A stretch of 11,053 bases of DNA, taken from NCBI GenBank assembly GCA_027403435.1, contig DAHZDR010000426.1, positions 1 through 11,053 on the forward strand. The letters run 5' to 3'. Both the position numbers and the translations under genes were made by a program. Below are positions 1 to 6,833 of this stretch, in pieces (position 1 is the stretch's first letter; each line of letters begins with the position of its first letter). Source of the DNA: Deltaproteobacteria bacterium (lineage in GTDB: Bacteria > Desulfobacterota > Binatia > Binatales > Binataceae). Below the pieces are notes generated by a model. The model was not told the origin of the DNA. It worked only from the letters and a program-made list of their open reading frames with translations, and did not search any database.

Positions 1-854
1 TTCGCCGGTAGAATCAGGGTGTTGGTGGTTTTGGCGAGATTGCCGAACTGACCGATATAATCGGTGGCGACGCGGTATTGCACCGCTTCGAAGCCGCCGG
101 GCCCGGCGATCGCGGCGGCGACCGCGCGAATCCCCTCGGCCGTCGCCATCGCCACCGCGCGGATCGCGGCGGCCTTGCCTTCCGCCTCCTTGATCAACTG
201 TTGTTTCTCGCCTTCGGCGCGATTGATCAGCGATTCGCGCACGCCCTCGGACTGGTTGATTGCGGCGGTGCGCTCGCCTTCGGATTGCAGCACGGCGGCG
301 CGCTTTTCGCGCTCCGCCCGCATCTGCTTCTCCATCGCTTCCAGGATATCGGCGGGCGGACGGATCGTTTTGATTTCGTAGCGCAGCACCTTGACGCCCC
401 AGGCTTCGGACGCCTTGTCGATTTCGGCGACGACGTTGGCGTTGATATGCGCTCGCTCCTCGAAGGTGTGGTCGAGTTCGATTTTGCCGATTTCGCTGCG
501 CAGCGTGGTCTGCGCAAGTTGCTCAATCGCGAAGCGCGGATTGGAAATTCCATAGGTGGCGCGTTCGGCGTCAACGATTTTGTAATAAAGCACGCCATCG
601 ATGTGGACCATCACGTTGTCCCTGGTGATGCAGTCCTGCTCGGCGATCGCAGTCGCAACTTCGCGGAGATCCACGACGGCGCGCACCCCGTCGATAAAAG
701 GCGTGAGAAGCTGCAAGCCGCCGTACGCGACGCGGTCGAAACGGCCGAGGCGCTCGATAATCAAGGCGTCCTGCTGGCCAACCACGCGCACGCTGGTAAC
801 CAAGGCGTAAACAACCAGAACCGCAATCAAGCCGCCAATGACAAGACCAAGCAT
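1..854 (-). CDS. qmcA: SPFH/band 7 membrane protein, QmcA/paraslipin type (3' end beyond the window)
   Basis: Stomatin/prohibitin-family (SPFH) scaffold protein, expected to be anchored in the inner membrane by one N-terminal helix and to oligomerise into membrane microdomain cages. Seen: a hydrophobic helix at residues 3-20, then the band 7 domain with ERLGRF (34-39), ITRDNV (76-81), DGVLYYKI (86-93), the family-diagnostic AQTTLRSEIGKIELD (114-128), WGVKVLRYEIK (152-162), and a long charged coiled coil (about 172-240) with repeated AEGE-type motifs. 284 codons are present and no stop is reached by position 1; the family is usually about 300-320 residues, so only the C-terminus is missing. 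The ATG at 854 is preceded by AAAAGGG about 6 nt upstream. It lies 27 nt behind nfeD, the classic ybbK-ybbJ-like pairing, so the two are probably cotranscribed and the proteins are likely partners. HflK/C are less similar in this motif set. Confidence 0.94.
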   Translation of the reverse strand, partial: MLGLVIGGLIAVLVVYALVTSVRVVGQQDALIIERLGRFDRVAYGGLQLLTPFIDGVRAVVDLREVATAIAEQDCITRDNVMVHIDGVLYYKIVDAERATYGISNPRFAIEQLAQTTLRSEIGKIELDHTFEERAHINANVVAEIDKASEAWGVKVLRYEIKTIRPPADILEAMEKQMRAEREKRAAVLQSEGERTAAINQSEGVRESLINRAEGEKQQLIKEAEGKAAAIRAVAMATAEGIRAVAAAIAGPGGFEAVQYRVATDYIGQFGNLAKTTNTLILPA

Positions 855-881
855 GTTGACCCTTTTAACCTTCCGACCGCG

Positions 882-1316
882 TCATTCCGGGCGCAGCCAC
901 AACGTCAAGCCTTCGAGCCGCTGCACGCGGCATCGCTGACCCTTGCGCAGCGTGACCAGGCCGGCGTTGCGCGCGGTCCAGAGCGCTCCGCGCAATTCCG
1001 CACGGCCGACGCCCTCCGCCGCCATATCCGCGTCAGGCGTCGCGACTTCGCCGACCAGGTAATCCATGTCGTCGGCGGTCCCGCGATTCAACCTGAAGCG
1101 CCCCAGCAGAGGTTTTCGCAACGCCAACAGGATGGCGACCGTGAGCGCCGCAAAGAGTATCCATTGCGACCAATGCGGCGGCGCCCCCGTCAGTATCGTG
1201 ACGATCGCGACGATGAAAGCGGCGGCCCCGGCGCAAAACAGCGAGAAGTCGTGCGTAAAATGAACCTCGATCGCCATGCAAACCACCGCGAGGATGATCC
1301 ACGCCCACCAAATCAT
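882..1316 (-). CDS. nfeD: NfeD family membrane protein (short YbbJ-like form)
   Basis: Short NfeD protein of 144 residues: three predicted membrane helices (about 3-18, 26-44 and 50-67), then a soluble C-terminal beta-rich OB-fold domain (about 84-143). Motifs seen are WWAWIILAV at the start, an E at 17 following the first helix, LVGEVATP (87-94) and GVGRAELRGALW (102-113), which are typical of the family; there is no N-terminal ClpP-like protease domain, so this is the YbbJ class rather than the long NfeD. Known role of the family: partner of an SPFH protein, influencing its assembly or membrane quality control. The qmcA-like gene follows 27 nt downstream, supporting that. The ATG at 1316 has GGGAG 7 nt upstream. 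Stop TGA is at 882-884. A candidate promoter lies at 1350-1379. Confidence 0.93.
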   Translation of the reverse strand: MIWWAWIILAVVCMAIEVHFTHDFSLFCAGAAAFIVAIVTILTGAPPHWSQWILFAALTVAILLALRKPLLGRFRLNRGTADDMDYLVGEVATPDADMAAEGVGRAELRGALWTARNAGLVTLRKGQRCRVQRLEGLTLWLRPE

Positions 1317-1600
1317 CGTTTAACTCCCGATTCCGCTTCCTGAGCAACGATCGTCGCGCATGCCGCGATCCAGTGTCAATGGCAAACCGCGCCGGGTCAC
1401 GATTGCCCGAAGATCATCCGGTGCGCCGGGTCGCGCCATGTGGCGCCCAATGGCGCCCATCACTGTCCCGGGCAGACCCCGAACGCCCCCGTTGAGGACG
1501 GGAATGGCGCGGGCCAATATCCTTATGCGGGCGGCGCGCAACGTGACCCGGACGGGTCATTCCCGGTCTCAGTGCGCCGCCGCGCCGCGCGAACGCGGGG
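1317..1600. other. Intergenic region between the methyltransferase gene and nfeD
   Basis: This 284-nt gap separates two genes read on the minus strand. It holds the candidate nfeD promoter (1350-1379), a perfect inverted repeat TGACCCG-GA-CGGGTCA (1544-1559), and a short tandem TGGCGCCCA (around 1440-1459). No convincing ORF with a ribosome binding site and no T-run terminator was seen. The inverted repeat lies about 42 nt past the stop of the upstream gene and could be an operator or part of a terminator. Confidence 0.5.
1350..1379 (-). promoter_or_regulatory. Candidate sigma-70 promoter for nfeD-qmcA
   Basis: On the minus strand a perfect -35 box TTGACA (1379-1374) is followed after 18 nt by GACGAT (1355-1350), a weak -10 box with three matches to TATAAT. 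The distance to the nfeD ATG (1316) would give a leader of roughly 25-30 nt. The -35 match is exact but the -10 is poor, so this is a guess from consensus only. Confidence 0.33.
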
Positions 1601-2365
1601 TCACCAAAAACCCGGAATCACGGCGTCGGTGGCGCGCATGTATGCGGCGTATTCGTCGCCAAACAGCGCCAGCATCTCAGCCTCTTCCTCGCAAATCCGG
1701 CGGCGCAGCACGATCGCCCCCGCAATCACCATCACGGCCGCGGTAAGCGGCGCGGCGTAGGCGAACGGCCAGGCGAACAAAACAAGAAACTCGCCGGCGA
1801 AAATCGGATGGCGGATGTGGCGATAAAGGCCGCCGCGCGCGAGTGTGCGCGCGCCCGCATGATCCGCCGGCGCGGCAAAGAAGCCGAGCTGAATTCGCGC
1901 GCCGAGCGCGAGCCATAGCCCCGCCAGCTCGATCAGCAGGCCGAGTCCGGCGACCCATCGCGGCGCGTCGTTGGTATAAAGATAGGTGCGCTCGAACGGC
2001 GCCGCGGCGAACAGCAGCAGGATCGGCAATTCATGCATCACGCGGCTGGCGAAGCGCGTGCGATCGACGCCCAGCATCGAATCATCGCGCACCAGCAGAT
2101 CGGCGACGCGAAAGGCCGCATACGCCACCAGGTAGAGCGCGACGTAGCGATGGCTGGCGAAATAGTCGGTGATACCCAAGCCGAGGGCGACCGACCCGAC
2201 GATCGCCGCAAGGAAAATCGCCAGTTCCGCGATCCTCACCGAGAGATCGCGCGGCGCGGGCGCGGCCGGCGGCGGTTCGCTCGCGGCAGCCGGCGGCGTC
2301 CGCGGCGGGACTTTCAGTTCCCCGGTGGCGCGTGACGGGGACGCGGCGGTTTCATCGATAGGCAT
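1601..2365 (-). CDS. Membrane methyltransferase of the isoprenylcysteine carboxyl / phospholipid methyltransferase type
   Basis: Integral membrane SAM-dependent methyltransferase-like protein, 254 residues from the ATG at 2365. Residues 20-40 are a proline/alanine-rich cytosolic leader. Several hydrophobic helices follow (about 45-67, 73-92, 112-125, 136-157, 187-203, 205-222). The diagnostic C-terminal signature is present: GGLYRHIRHPIFAGEF (178-193), then RRRICEEEAEMLALFGDEY (221-239) and a final IPGFW. In PEMT/ICMT proteins the RHP and EE elements bind SAM and the acceptor. The substrate (lipid amine, thiol or isoprenoid-like acceptor) cannot be told. A TTG at 2374 would add three residues; the ATG is preferred because GCGAG then lies at a workable distance, although the site is weak. 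It follows the K+ channel gene by 53 nt and is probably the last gene of the trxB cluster. Confidence 0.86.
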   Translation of the reverse strand: MPIDETAASPSRATGELKVPPRTPPAAASEPPPAAPAPRDLSVRIAELAIFLAAIVGSVALGLGITDYFASHRYVALYLVAYAAFRVADLLVRDDSMLGVDRTRFASRVMHELPILLLFAAAPFERTYLYTNDAPRWVAGLGLLIELAGLWLALGARIQLGFFAAPADHAGARTLARGGLYRHIRHPIFAGEFLVLFAWPFAYAAPLTAAVMVIAGAIVLRRRICEEEAEMLALFGDEYAAYMRATDAVIPGFW

Positions 2366-2418
2366 AAGCGGCAATACTCGCAGGATAGCCTTCGTGATTC
2401 AAAGTTCGACCGCTCCGG

Positions 2419-3426
2419 TCATCCGGACGCGCGATTTTGCGCCGCTTCGGCCAGCCGTTCGAGGCTCTGGCGCGCGCCAATCACGACCAGCAGGTCGCCG
2501 ATTTCGATCGTGCTCGCGGCGTCGGGCACGATCGTGATCGGCGCGGCGCCGCGCTTCAATCCCACTACTCGCAGACGCGCGTTCGAGCTTTCGATCGCGC
2601 CGATTGCGCGGCCGACCAGCAAGCTGCCCGCCGCCACCGCGACCTCCTCAAAGCTCACCTCCTCGCCGGCGCCGGGCAGCACCAGCGACAGGAAATCGAT
2701 CACCGACGGCCGGGCGATCGCCGCCGCGATTCGATAGGCGCTGAATTGATACGACGACAGCGCCCGATCGGCGCCAGCGAGCCGCAGATGGCGGAGACCG
2801 GCCTCGGTCTCGGCGCGGGCGTGGATCCGAATCTTCGGATTCATGCTGCGCACGCTCAGACTGATAAAGACGTTATCCGGATCGGACGCGGTCGCGATCA
2901 CGATATCGCTGGCGGTGAGCACGCCGGCGTGTTCGAGCAGTTCCGGCTCGAGCGCCGAACCAATCAAATAGTGGAACTCGCCGCGCGCCAATTCCGGCTC
3001 GAGCGCCAGATTCCGCTCAACGACCACCACGGTATGCCGGTCGCGCTTGAGCTGGTCGGCCACGATTCGGCCGAAGCGCCCGTAGCCGCACACGATGACG
3101 TGCCCCTCGAGCTGCTGAATCCTGCGGTTCATCGCGCTTTTCCCCACGAATTCCCTGAGCTGTCCGCTGACCACCGTTTCGGTCACGGCGGCAAAAACAT
3201 AGTAGGCCGTGCCGACGCCGACAAAAATGATCGCCATCGTGAAAATCCGGCCCGCCGTGTCGAGCGGCTTGACCTCCTGGTACCCGACCGTGGTGATCGT
3301 GATGACGGTCATGTAGAGCGCGTCGATAAAGGACATGCGCTCGATCAGCATGTAGCCGGCGCTGCCGAAAAGCGTCAGTCCAACGACAATCGCGAGGCCG
3401 ACGACGAGCCTGCGTCCAGGATTCAT
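2419..3426 (-). CDS. Two-TM potassium channel with cytosolic RCK (TrkA-N/TrkA-C) domains
   Basis: MthK-like K+ channel subunit, 335 residues. Seen in order: TM1 (about 7-29), pore helix and filter TTVGYQE (45-51), TM2 (about 60-83), linker, RCK N-terminal Rossmann domain starting HVIVCGYGRFGR (109-120) with GYGRFG as nucleotide loop and E137 closing beta-2, and an RCK C-terminal domain (about 255-325). Families of this plan assemble as a tetramer whose RCK domains form a ligand-gated ring (Ca2+, nucleotides or NAD(H)); the ligand here is not readable. The filter has Gln where TVGYG is usual. An internal in-frame ATG at 3132 (M99) with GGGGA 8 nt upstream sits just before the RCK domain, the position where MthK makes separate RCK subunits. 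The ATG at 3426 is 15 nt after trxB, so the genes are probably cotranscribed; its own Shine-Dalgarno AAGGG is rather distant (12 nt) and lies within the trxB end. Confidence 0.95.
   Translation of the reverse strand: MNPGRRLVVGLAIVVGLTLFGSAGYMLIERMSFIDALYMTVITITTVGYQEVKPLDTAGRIFTMAIIFVGVGTAYYVFAAVTETVVSGQLREFVGKSAMNRRIQQLEGHVIVCGYGRFGRIVADQLKRDRHTVVVVERNLALEPELARGEFHYLIGSALEPELLEHAGVLTASDIVIATASDPDNVFISLSVRSMNPKIRIHARAETEAGLRHLRLAGADRALSSYQFSAYRIAAAIARPSVIDFLSLVLPGAGEEVSFEEVAVAAGSLLVGRAIGAIESSNARLRVVGLKRGAAPITIVPDAASTIEIGDLLVVIGARQSLERLAEAAQNRASG
3130..3145 (-). promoter_or_regulatory. Possible internal translation start for free RCK subunits of the K+ channel
   Basis: On the minus strand GGGGA (3145-3141) is followed after 8 nt by an in-frame ATG (3132-3130), which is codon 99 of the channel and lies 10 residues before the Rossmann fold begins (HVIVCGYG). 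In the archaeal channel MthK an internal Met at the equivalent place starts soluble RCK subunits that complete the octameric gating ring. The Shine-Dalgarno match is only partial, so use of this start is an inference. Confidence 0.35.
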
Positions 3427-3441
3427 CGGGACGCGACGCCC

Positions 3442-4392
3442 TTATGCGTGGCGCGCCTCGAGCCAGCGTTCGGCGTCGAGCGCCGCCATGCATCCGGCGC
3501 CGGCGGCGGTAATCGCCTGGCGATAGACGCGATCGGCGACGTCGCCGGCCGCGAATACTCCCGCGAGATTGGTGCGGGTCGAACCCGGCTGGACTTTCAG
3601 ATAGCCGATTTCGTCCATTTCGAGCTGTCCCTGGAAGATCGCCGTGTTCGGTTGATGGCCGATCGCCATGAACACGGCGTCGGTGCGGAAATCCGTCGTC
3701 GCGCCGGTCTTGAGGTTGCGCAGGCGCACGCCGCTGACGCCGGTCTTCGGCTCGCCGAAAATTTCCTCGACTCCGGAATCCCAGATAAAGGCGATCTTCG
3801 GATTGCGGCCCGCCCGCTCCGCCATGATCTTCGAGGCGCGCAGCGTGTCGCGGCGATGGACGATCGTGACTTTACTGCAAAATCTGGTGAGGAACGTCGC
3901 CTCTTCCATCGCGGTGTCGCCGCCGCCGACGACCACCGCCTCCTTGTCCTTGAAGAAGGCGCCGTCGCAGGTCGCGCAGGCGCTCACGCCATAGCCCATC
4001 AGGCGGCGTTCGGATTCGATATTGAGCAGTTTCGCCGTCGCTCCGGTCGCGACAATCAGCGCCTCGGCGCGAATCGTCGCGCCGTCGGCCGTCAGCTCGA
4101 ACGGATGCGCGCGGAGATTGGCCGCCGTGACTTCACCGGAAACGAAGCGCGTGCCGAAGCGTTGCGCCTGGCGCCGGAAGATTTCCATCATCTCGGGGCC
4201 CTGCACGCCATGCTCGAAGCCCGGATAATTTTCAACTTCGGTGGTGATCGTCAGCTGGCCGCCGGGCGCCGCGCCCTCGATCAGCAACGGCGCAAGATTG
4301 GCGCGCGCGGAATAGAGCGCGGCGGTAAGTCCGGCCGGACCTGAACCAAGAATGACCAGGCGGTGGGAAGCGTTGTTCGAGGCGTCAGTCAT
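3442..4392 (-). CDS. trxB: Thioredoxin-disulfide reductase
   Basis: Cytosolic FAD flavoenzyme that transfers electrons from NADPH to thioredoxin. At 316 residues it has the normal low-Mr TrxR length. Seen: FAD-binding LGSGPAGLTAALYSARA (15-31), GGQLTITTEVENYPGF (44-59), the redox-active CATC pair (C139, C142) in ACATCDG, the NADPH-binding GGGDTAMEEA (156-165) and HRRD (179-182), whose arginines normally contact the NADPH 2'-phosphate, and the C-terminal FAD motif FAAGDV (280-285). All key residues are present. The open frame continues upstream to 4752, but the ATG at 4392 is chosen because GAAAGG precedes it by 4 nt, homology starts there, and the extension overlaps moaC on the other strand. 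First gene of the trxB - K+ channel - methyltransferase cluster; no thioredoxin gene is visible nearby. Confidence 0.98.
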   Translation of the reverse strand: MTDASNNASHRLVILGSGPAGLTAALYSARANLAPLLIEGAAPGGQLTITTEVENYPGFEHGVQGPEMMEIFRRQAQRFGTRFVSGEVTAANLRAHPFELTADGATIRAEALIVATGATAKLLNIESERRLMGYGVSACATCDGAFFKDKEAVVVGGGDTAMEEATFLTRFCSKVTIVHRRDTLRASKIMAERAGRNPKIAFIWDSGVEEIFGEPKTGVSGVRLRNLKTGATTDFRTDAVFMAIGHQPNTAIFQGQLEMDEIGYLKVQPGSTRTNLAGVFAAGDVADRVYRQAITAAGAGCMAALDAERWLEARHA

Positions 4393-4503
4393 GTAACCTT
4401 TCGCGGCACCGGTCGCGCGCGATCGCGCGGGCGCGCCTGCATTATTGTACACTGTACGCGCGCGGCATAAGCTGCGACCCTCCGCGCACGAGCAAAGATA
4501 ATA
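4393..4503. promoter_or_regulatory. Divergent trxB / moaC intergenic region with palindromes
   Basis: This 111-nt gap separates divergent trxB and moaC. For trxB, TACAAT (4449-4444, minus) is a near-consensus -10 box, with no good -35 box at the right distance. A perfect 14-bp palindrome CGCGCGATCGCGCG (4416-4429) lies between that box and the trxB start, so it would be in the leader or just downstream of the transcription start. TGTAC occurs twice (4446-4450 and 4453-4457), seven bases apart, overlapping the -10 box. These could be operator sites for a regulator acting on both genes. No clear moaC promoter or strong Shine-Dalgarno was found. Confidence 0.4.
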
Positions 4504-5073
4504 ATGACAGGCGATCAGCGAAAGACGAAAGCCCGCGGCGCCGCGCGCCAGTTGACCCATCTCGACCGCCGCGGCCGCGTGCGGATGGTTGACGTGGGGG
4601 AAAAAGCCGTGACGCGGCGCGAAGCGATTGCCCGCGGCGCCGTGCGCATGGAACCCGCCACGCTCGCCGCGATCGTCGGCGGAACGCTCAAAAAAGGCGA
4701 AGCGCTGGCCGCCGCGCGAATCGCCGGAATCATGGCCGCCAAGCGCGTCCATGAGCTGATTCCGCTATGCCATCAACTGCCGCTCGAAGCGGTCGCAGTG
4801 GATTTCCGGCCGGATTCCGCGGACGGCGCGCTCCTGATTCAGGCGCGCGCCGCGACCACCGCCCGCACCGGCGTGGAGATGGAGGCGCTGACCGCGGTCA
4901 GCGTCGCGGCGCTCACGATTTACGACATGGCCAAGGCGATCGATCGGGCGATGACAATCGAGGCGATCCGGCTGGTGAGCAAGCACGGCGGGCGCGGCGG
5001 ACGCTTCACGCGGGCGGGCGAACCGCCGTGGGAAACCGCTGAGGACGGCGGCGCGGACGCCGTGAGCCGATGA
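4504..5073 (+). CDS. moaC: Cyclic pyranopterin monophosphate synthase MoaC
   Basis: Molybdenum-cofactor biosynthesis: with MoaA, MoaC turns GTP into cyclic pyranopterin monophosphate, converting the 3',8-cyclo-GTP intermediate. Seen over 189 residues: LTHLDRRGRVRMVDVGEK (17-34), LKKGEALAAARIAGIMAAKR (62-81), LCHQLPLEAVAVDF (88-101), RTGVEMEALTAVSVAALTIYD (121-141) and a GGRGG end motif. Residues matching E. coli K51, H77, D128 and K131 fall at K64, H90, D141 and K144, a constant shift of 13, so the active site looks intact. LCHQL replaces the common LCHPL. The last 20 residues are an acidic tail beyond the core. The ATG at 4504 has no strong Shine-Dalgarno (only GAGCAAAG upstream). The stop overlaps the start of the next gene as ATGA. 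MoaA and other cofactor genes are not in the window. Confidence 0.98.
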   Translation: MTGDQRKTKARGAARQLTHLDRRGRVRMVDVGEKAVTRREAIARGAVRMEPATLAAIVGGTLKKGEALAAARIAGIMAAKRVHELIPLCHQLPLEAVAVDFRPDSADGALLIQARAATTARTGVEMEALTAVSVAALTIYDMAKAIDRAMTIEAIRLVSKHGGRGGRFTRAGEPPWETAEDGGADAVSR

Positions 5074-6272
5074 TCGCGATCGAAGGCCGGGCCTTTCTGA
5101 GAAACGGGCGCGACGGTCCCGTGCGCGGCGGCAATCCGTGGATTTTCTCGCAAGCGATCGGCCGCATCGAACCGGCGAAGCTTGCGGCGGGCGCGTTCGT
5201 CACGGTGCACGACGCGGGCGGCGACGCGATCGGCGTCGGCTATCTGAATCCGGCGACGACGATCGCGATTCGCATGCTGGCGTTCGACCCGCGCGCGCGA
5301 ATCGAAACCATCGTGCGCGATCGAATCGCGCGGGCGCTCGCTTTGCGCCGGCGGATCGTGGGCGCCGGGACGGATTGTTACCGCCTGTTGAACGGCGACG
5401 GCGACGGCCTCTCCGGCGTCGTGATCGATCGTTATGCCGGCGCCGCGGTCGTGCAATTGCTGACCACCGGCGCCGACCGGATGCGCGCGGAAATCGTCAC
5501 GGCGCTGAACGAACTGGTCGCGCCGAAGACCATCGTCGAACGCAGCGCCGGCGCCGTGCGCCGCCAGGAGGGGCTGGCCGATCGGATTGGCGTGCTGGCG
5601 GGCGCGCCCATCACGGAGACCGTCGCGGCCGAAAACGGCATCCGCTTCACGATCGATCTGAAACATGGCCAAAAGACCGGTCATTTTCTCGATCAACGCG
5701 AAAATCGCGCGATGGCGGCGCGGCTGGCCCGCGGCGCGCGCGTGCTCGACGCCTATTGCAACAGCGGCGGTTTCGCCTTGGCGGCGCTCGCCGGCGGCGC
5801 CCGCCGGGTCGGCGCAATCGACTCGTCGGAACACGCGCTGGCCCTGGCGCGCCGCAATCTCGAACTCAACGGACATCCGCCGGGCGCGATCGAATTGGTC
5901 CACGCGGACGCGCCGCGATTGCTCGCCGAGATGGCCAATCGCGCGGACGGCGACCGTTTCGAAATCGTCGTGATCGATCCGCCGCCGCTGGCGCGCGCGG
6001 CCAAAGACGCCGCCCAGGCCGGCCGCCTGTACGTCGATTTGAACGCGCTCGCGATGCGCCTGGTGGCGGCGGCCGGCTTCCTGATGACGTTCAGTTGCTC
6101 AGCGCACTTTTGCGGCGAGGATTTTATCCGCGCGGTACGGATCGCGCAGACCAAATCGGGCCGCAAGTTCCGCGCTATCGCGCGGCTCGGTCCCGGCCCG
6201 GACCATCCGGCCATGCTCGGCCATCCGGAGGGCGAATACCTGACCGGACTGCTGCTCGGCGCGATCGACTAA
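5070..6272 (+). CDS. rlmI: RlmI-type class I SAM-dependent 23S rRNA (cytosine-C5) methyltransferase
   Basis: 400-residue methyltransferase of the RlmI/RlmK family; E. coli RlmI makes m5C1962 in 23S rRNA, and the same target here is inferred from family. Seen: N-terminal PUA-like RNA-binding region (about 5-75, including GNPWIFSQAI and GVGYLNP), a central domain with RLLNGDGDGLSGVVIDRY (105-122), the family hallmark HGQKTGHFLDQRENR (199-213), SAM-binding VLDAYCNSGGFALAAL (225-240), acidic D251 closing beta-2, catalytic-loop VIDPPPLA (301-308), FSCSAHFCGEDF (341-352), and the C-terminal PDHPAMLGHPEGEYLTGLLL. Usual forms are D.FCYTGGFS and DPPAFAKS, so this is a somewhat diverged member. Its ATG overlaps the moaC stop by 4 nt, implying translational coupling. 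The long reading frame over the same DNA in another frame is a GC-rich shadow. Confidence 0.93.
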   Translation: MIAIEGRAFLRNGRDGPVRGGNPWIFSQAIGRIEPAKLAAGAFVTVHDAGGDAIGVGYLNPATTIAIRMLAFDPRARIETIVRDRIARALALRRRIVGAGTDCYRLLNGDGDGLSGVVIDRYAGAAVVQLLTTGADRMRAEIVTALNELVAPKTIVERSAGAVRRQEGLADRIGVLAGAPITETVAAENGIRFTIDLKHGQKTGHFLDQRENRAMAARLARGARVLDAYCNSGGFALAALAGGARRVGAIDSSEHALALARRNLELNGHPPGAIELVHADAPRLLAEMANRADGDRFEIVVIDPPPLARAAKDAAQAGRLYVDLNALAMRLVAAAGFLMTFSCSAHFCGEDFIRAVRIAQTKSGRKFRAIARLGPGPDHPAMLGHPEGEYLTGLLLGAID

Positions 6273-6349
6273 GCCGCGCGCTTGCGGCGAACCGCGCCAG
6301 GCGCGACGATTACGCTTGGCCGGCGCGACGCGCGGCCGCGAAACCAATC

Positions 6350-6733
6350 ATGAAACTGCAACGGCTGGATCATTTCGGCGTCGAAGTCGGCGACCTTGCC
6401 CGCGCCGAACGCTTTTACGTTGAGGTTCTCGGCCTCGAAGTGGCCGCGCGTTTCGGCGATCAGGCGCTGCTGCGCTGCGGCGATCTGAATCTGGCGTTGT
6501 TCGGCGTCGCGCGCCCGCCGCTCACGGCCGAGCAGCGCCGCGAGCGTATCGGTCATCCGCTCGGCAAAGGCCATCACGCGTTCGTGGTCGGACGCGAGGA
6601 TTTCGCCGCCGCGCGCACGCGGCTGGCGGCGGCGGGGGTCGAGAGCGCGGCGCCGATCGACTGGGGCGATCACGATTGCGTCTATTTTCTCGATCCCGAC
6701 GGCAACCTGCTGGAAATCGTCAGCTACCGCTGA
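6350..6733 (+). CDS. VOC (glyoxalase/bleomycin-resistance/dioxygenase) superfamily protein
   Basis: Single-domain vicinal-oxygen-chelate protein, 127 residues, built of two beta-alpha-beta-beta-beta modules. Seen: LDHFGVEVGDLARAERFYVE (6-25) with the first metal ligand H8, the second-module strand GKGHHAFVV (72-80) with H76 as the likely second ligand, and the terminal YFLDPDGNLLEIVSY (112-126) with E122 as third ligand. An intact His/His/Glu set suggests a metal-dependent enzyme (isomerase, lyase, thiol transferase or dioxygenase) rather than a pure binding protein; the substrate is unknown. Such proteins act as dimers in the cytosol. The ATG at 6350 starts exactly at the domain, 77 nt after the rRNA methyltransferase; no strong Shine-Dalgarno is seen. 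Reading frame upstream continues into the neighbour as a shadow and is not part of the gene. Confidence 0.94.
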   Translation: MKLQRLDHFGVEVGDLARAERFYVEVLGLEVAARFGDQALLRCGDLNLALFGVARPPLTAEQRRERIGHPLGKGHHAFVVGREDFAAARTRLAAAGVESAAPIDWGDHDCVYFLDPDGNLLEIVSYR

Positions 6734-6755
6734 CGGCCCCGAGTGGCGGAGCAAA

Positions 6756-6770
6756 GGCGTCGGCGACGCC
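6756..6770. repeat. Perfect inverted repeat GGCGTC-GGC-GACGCC after the VOC gene
   Basis: A 6-bp perfect stem with a 3-nt loop lies 23 nt after the VOC stop codon, preceded by AAA and not followed by a T-run. It could help end or stabilise the moaC-rlmI-VOC transcript, but it does not meet the usual form of an intrinsic terminator. Confidence 0.4.
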
Positions 6771-6833
6771 AGGATCGGGCGGGTCGCGCGGCGCCGGCCG
6801 CATGGCGCTTCGGCAACCATCGCGGCGAAAGAT

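Noticed and set aside
78..1343. 421-codon plus-strand frame over the left end
   Set aside because: Antisense to the nfeD and qmcA-like genes; its composition is typical of a shadow frame.
2437..4344. Very long open frame on the plus strand (over 600 codons) opposite the K+ channel and trxB
   Set aside because: It is antisense to two clearly recognised genes, its product is rich in Arg, His, Asp and Gly with no recognisable domain, and such frames are expected in GC-rich DNA with strong third-position bias.
4393..4752. N-terminal extension of trxB to 4752
   Set aside because: It overlaps moaC on the other strand, has no thioredoxin-reductase homology, and the ATG at 4392 has a good Shine-Dalgarno.
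5138..6349. Open frame upstream of and continuous with the VOC gene, which would make a 531-residue fusion
   Set aside because: The upstream part is the out-of-frame shadow of the RlmI-type gene (Arg-rich, low complexity). The VOC domain begins exactly at the ATG at 6350.
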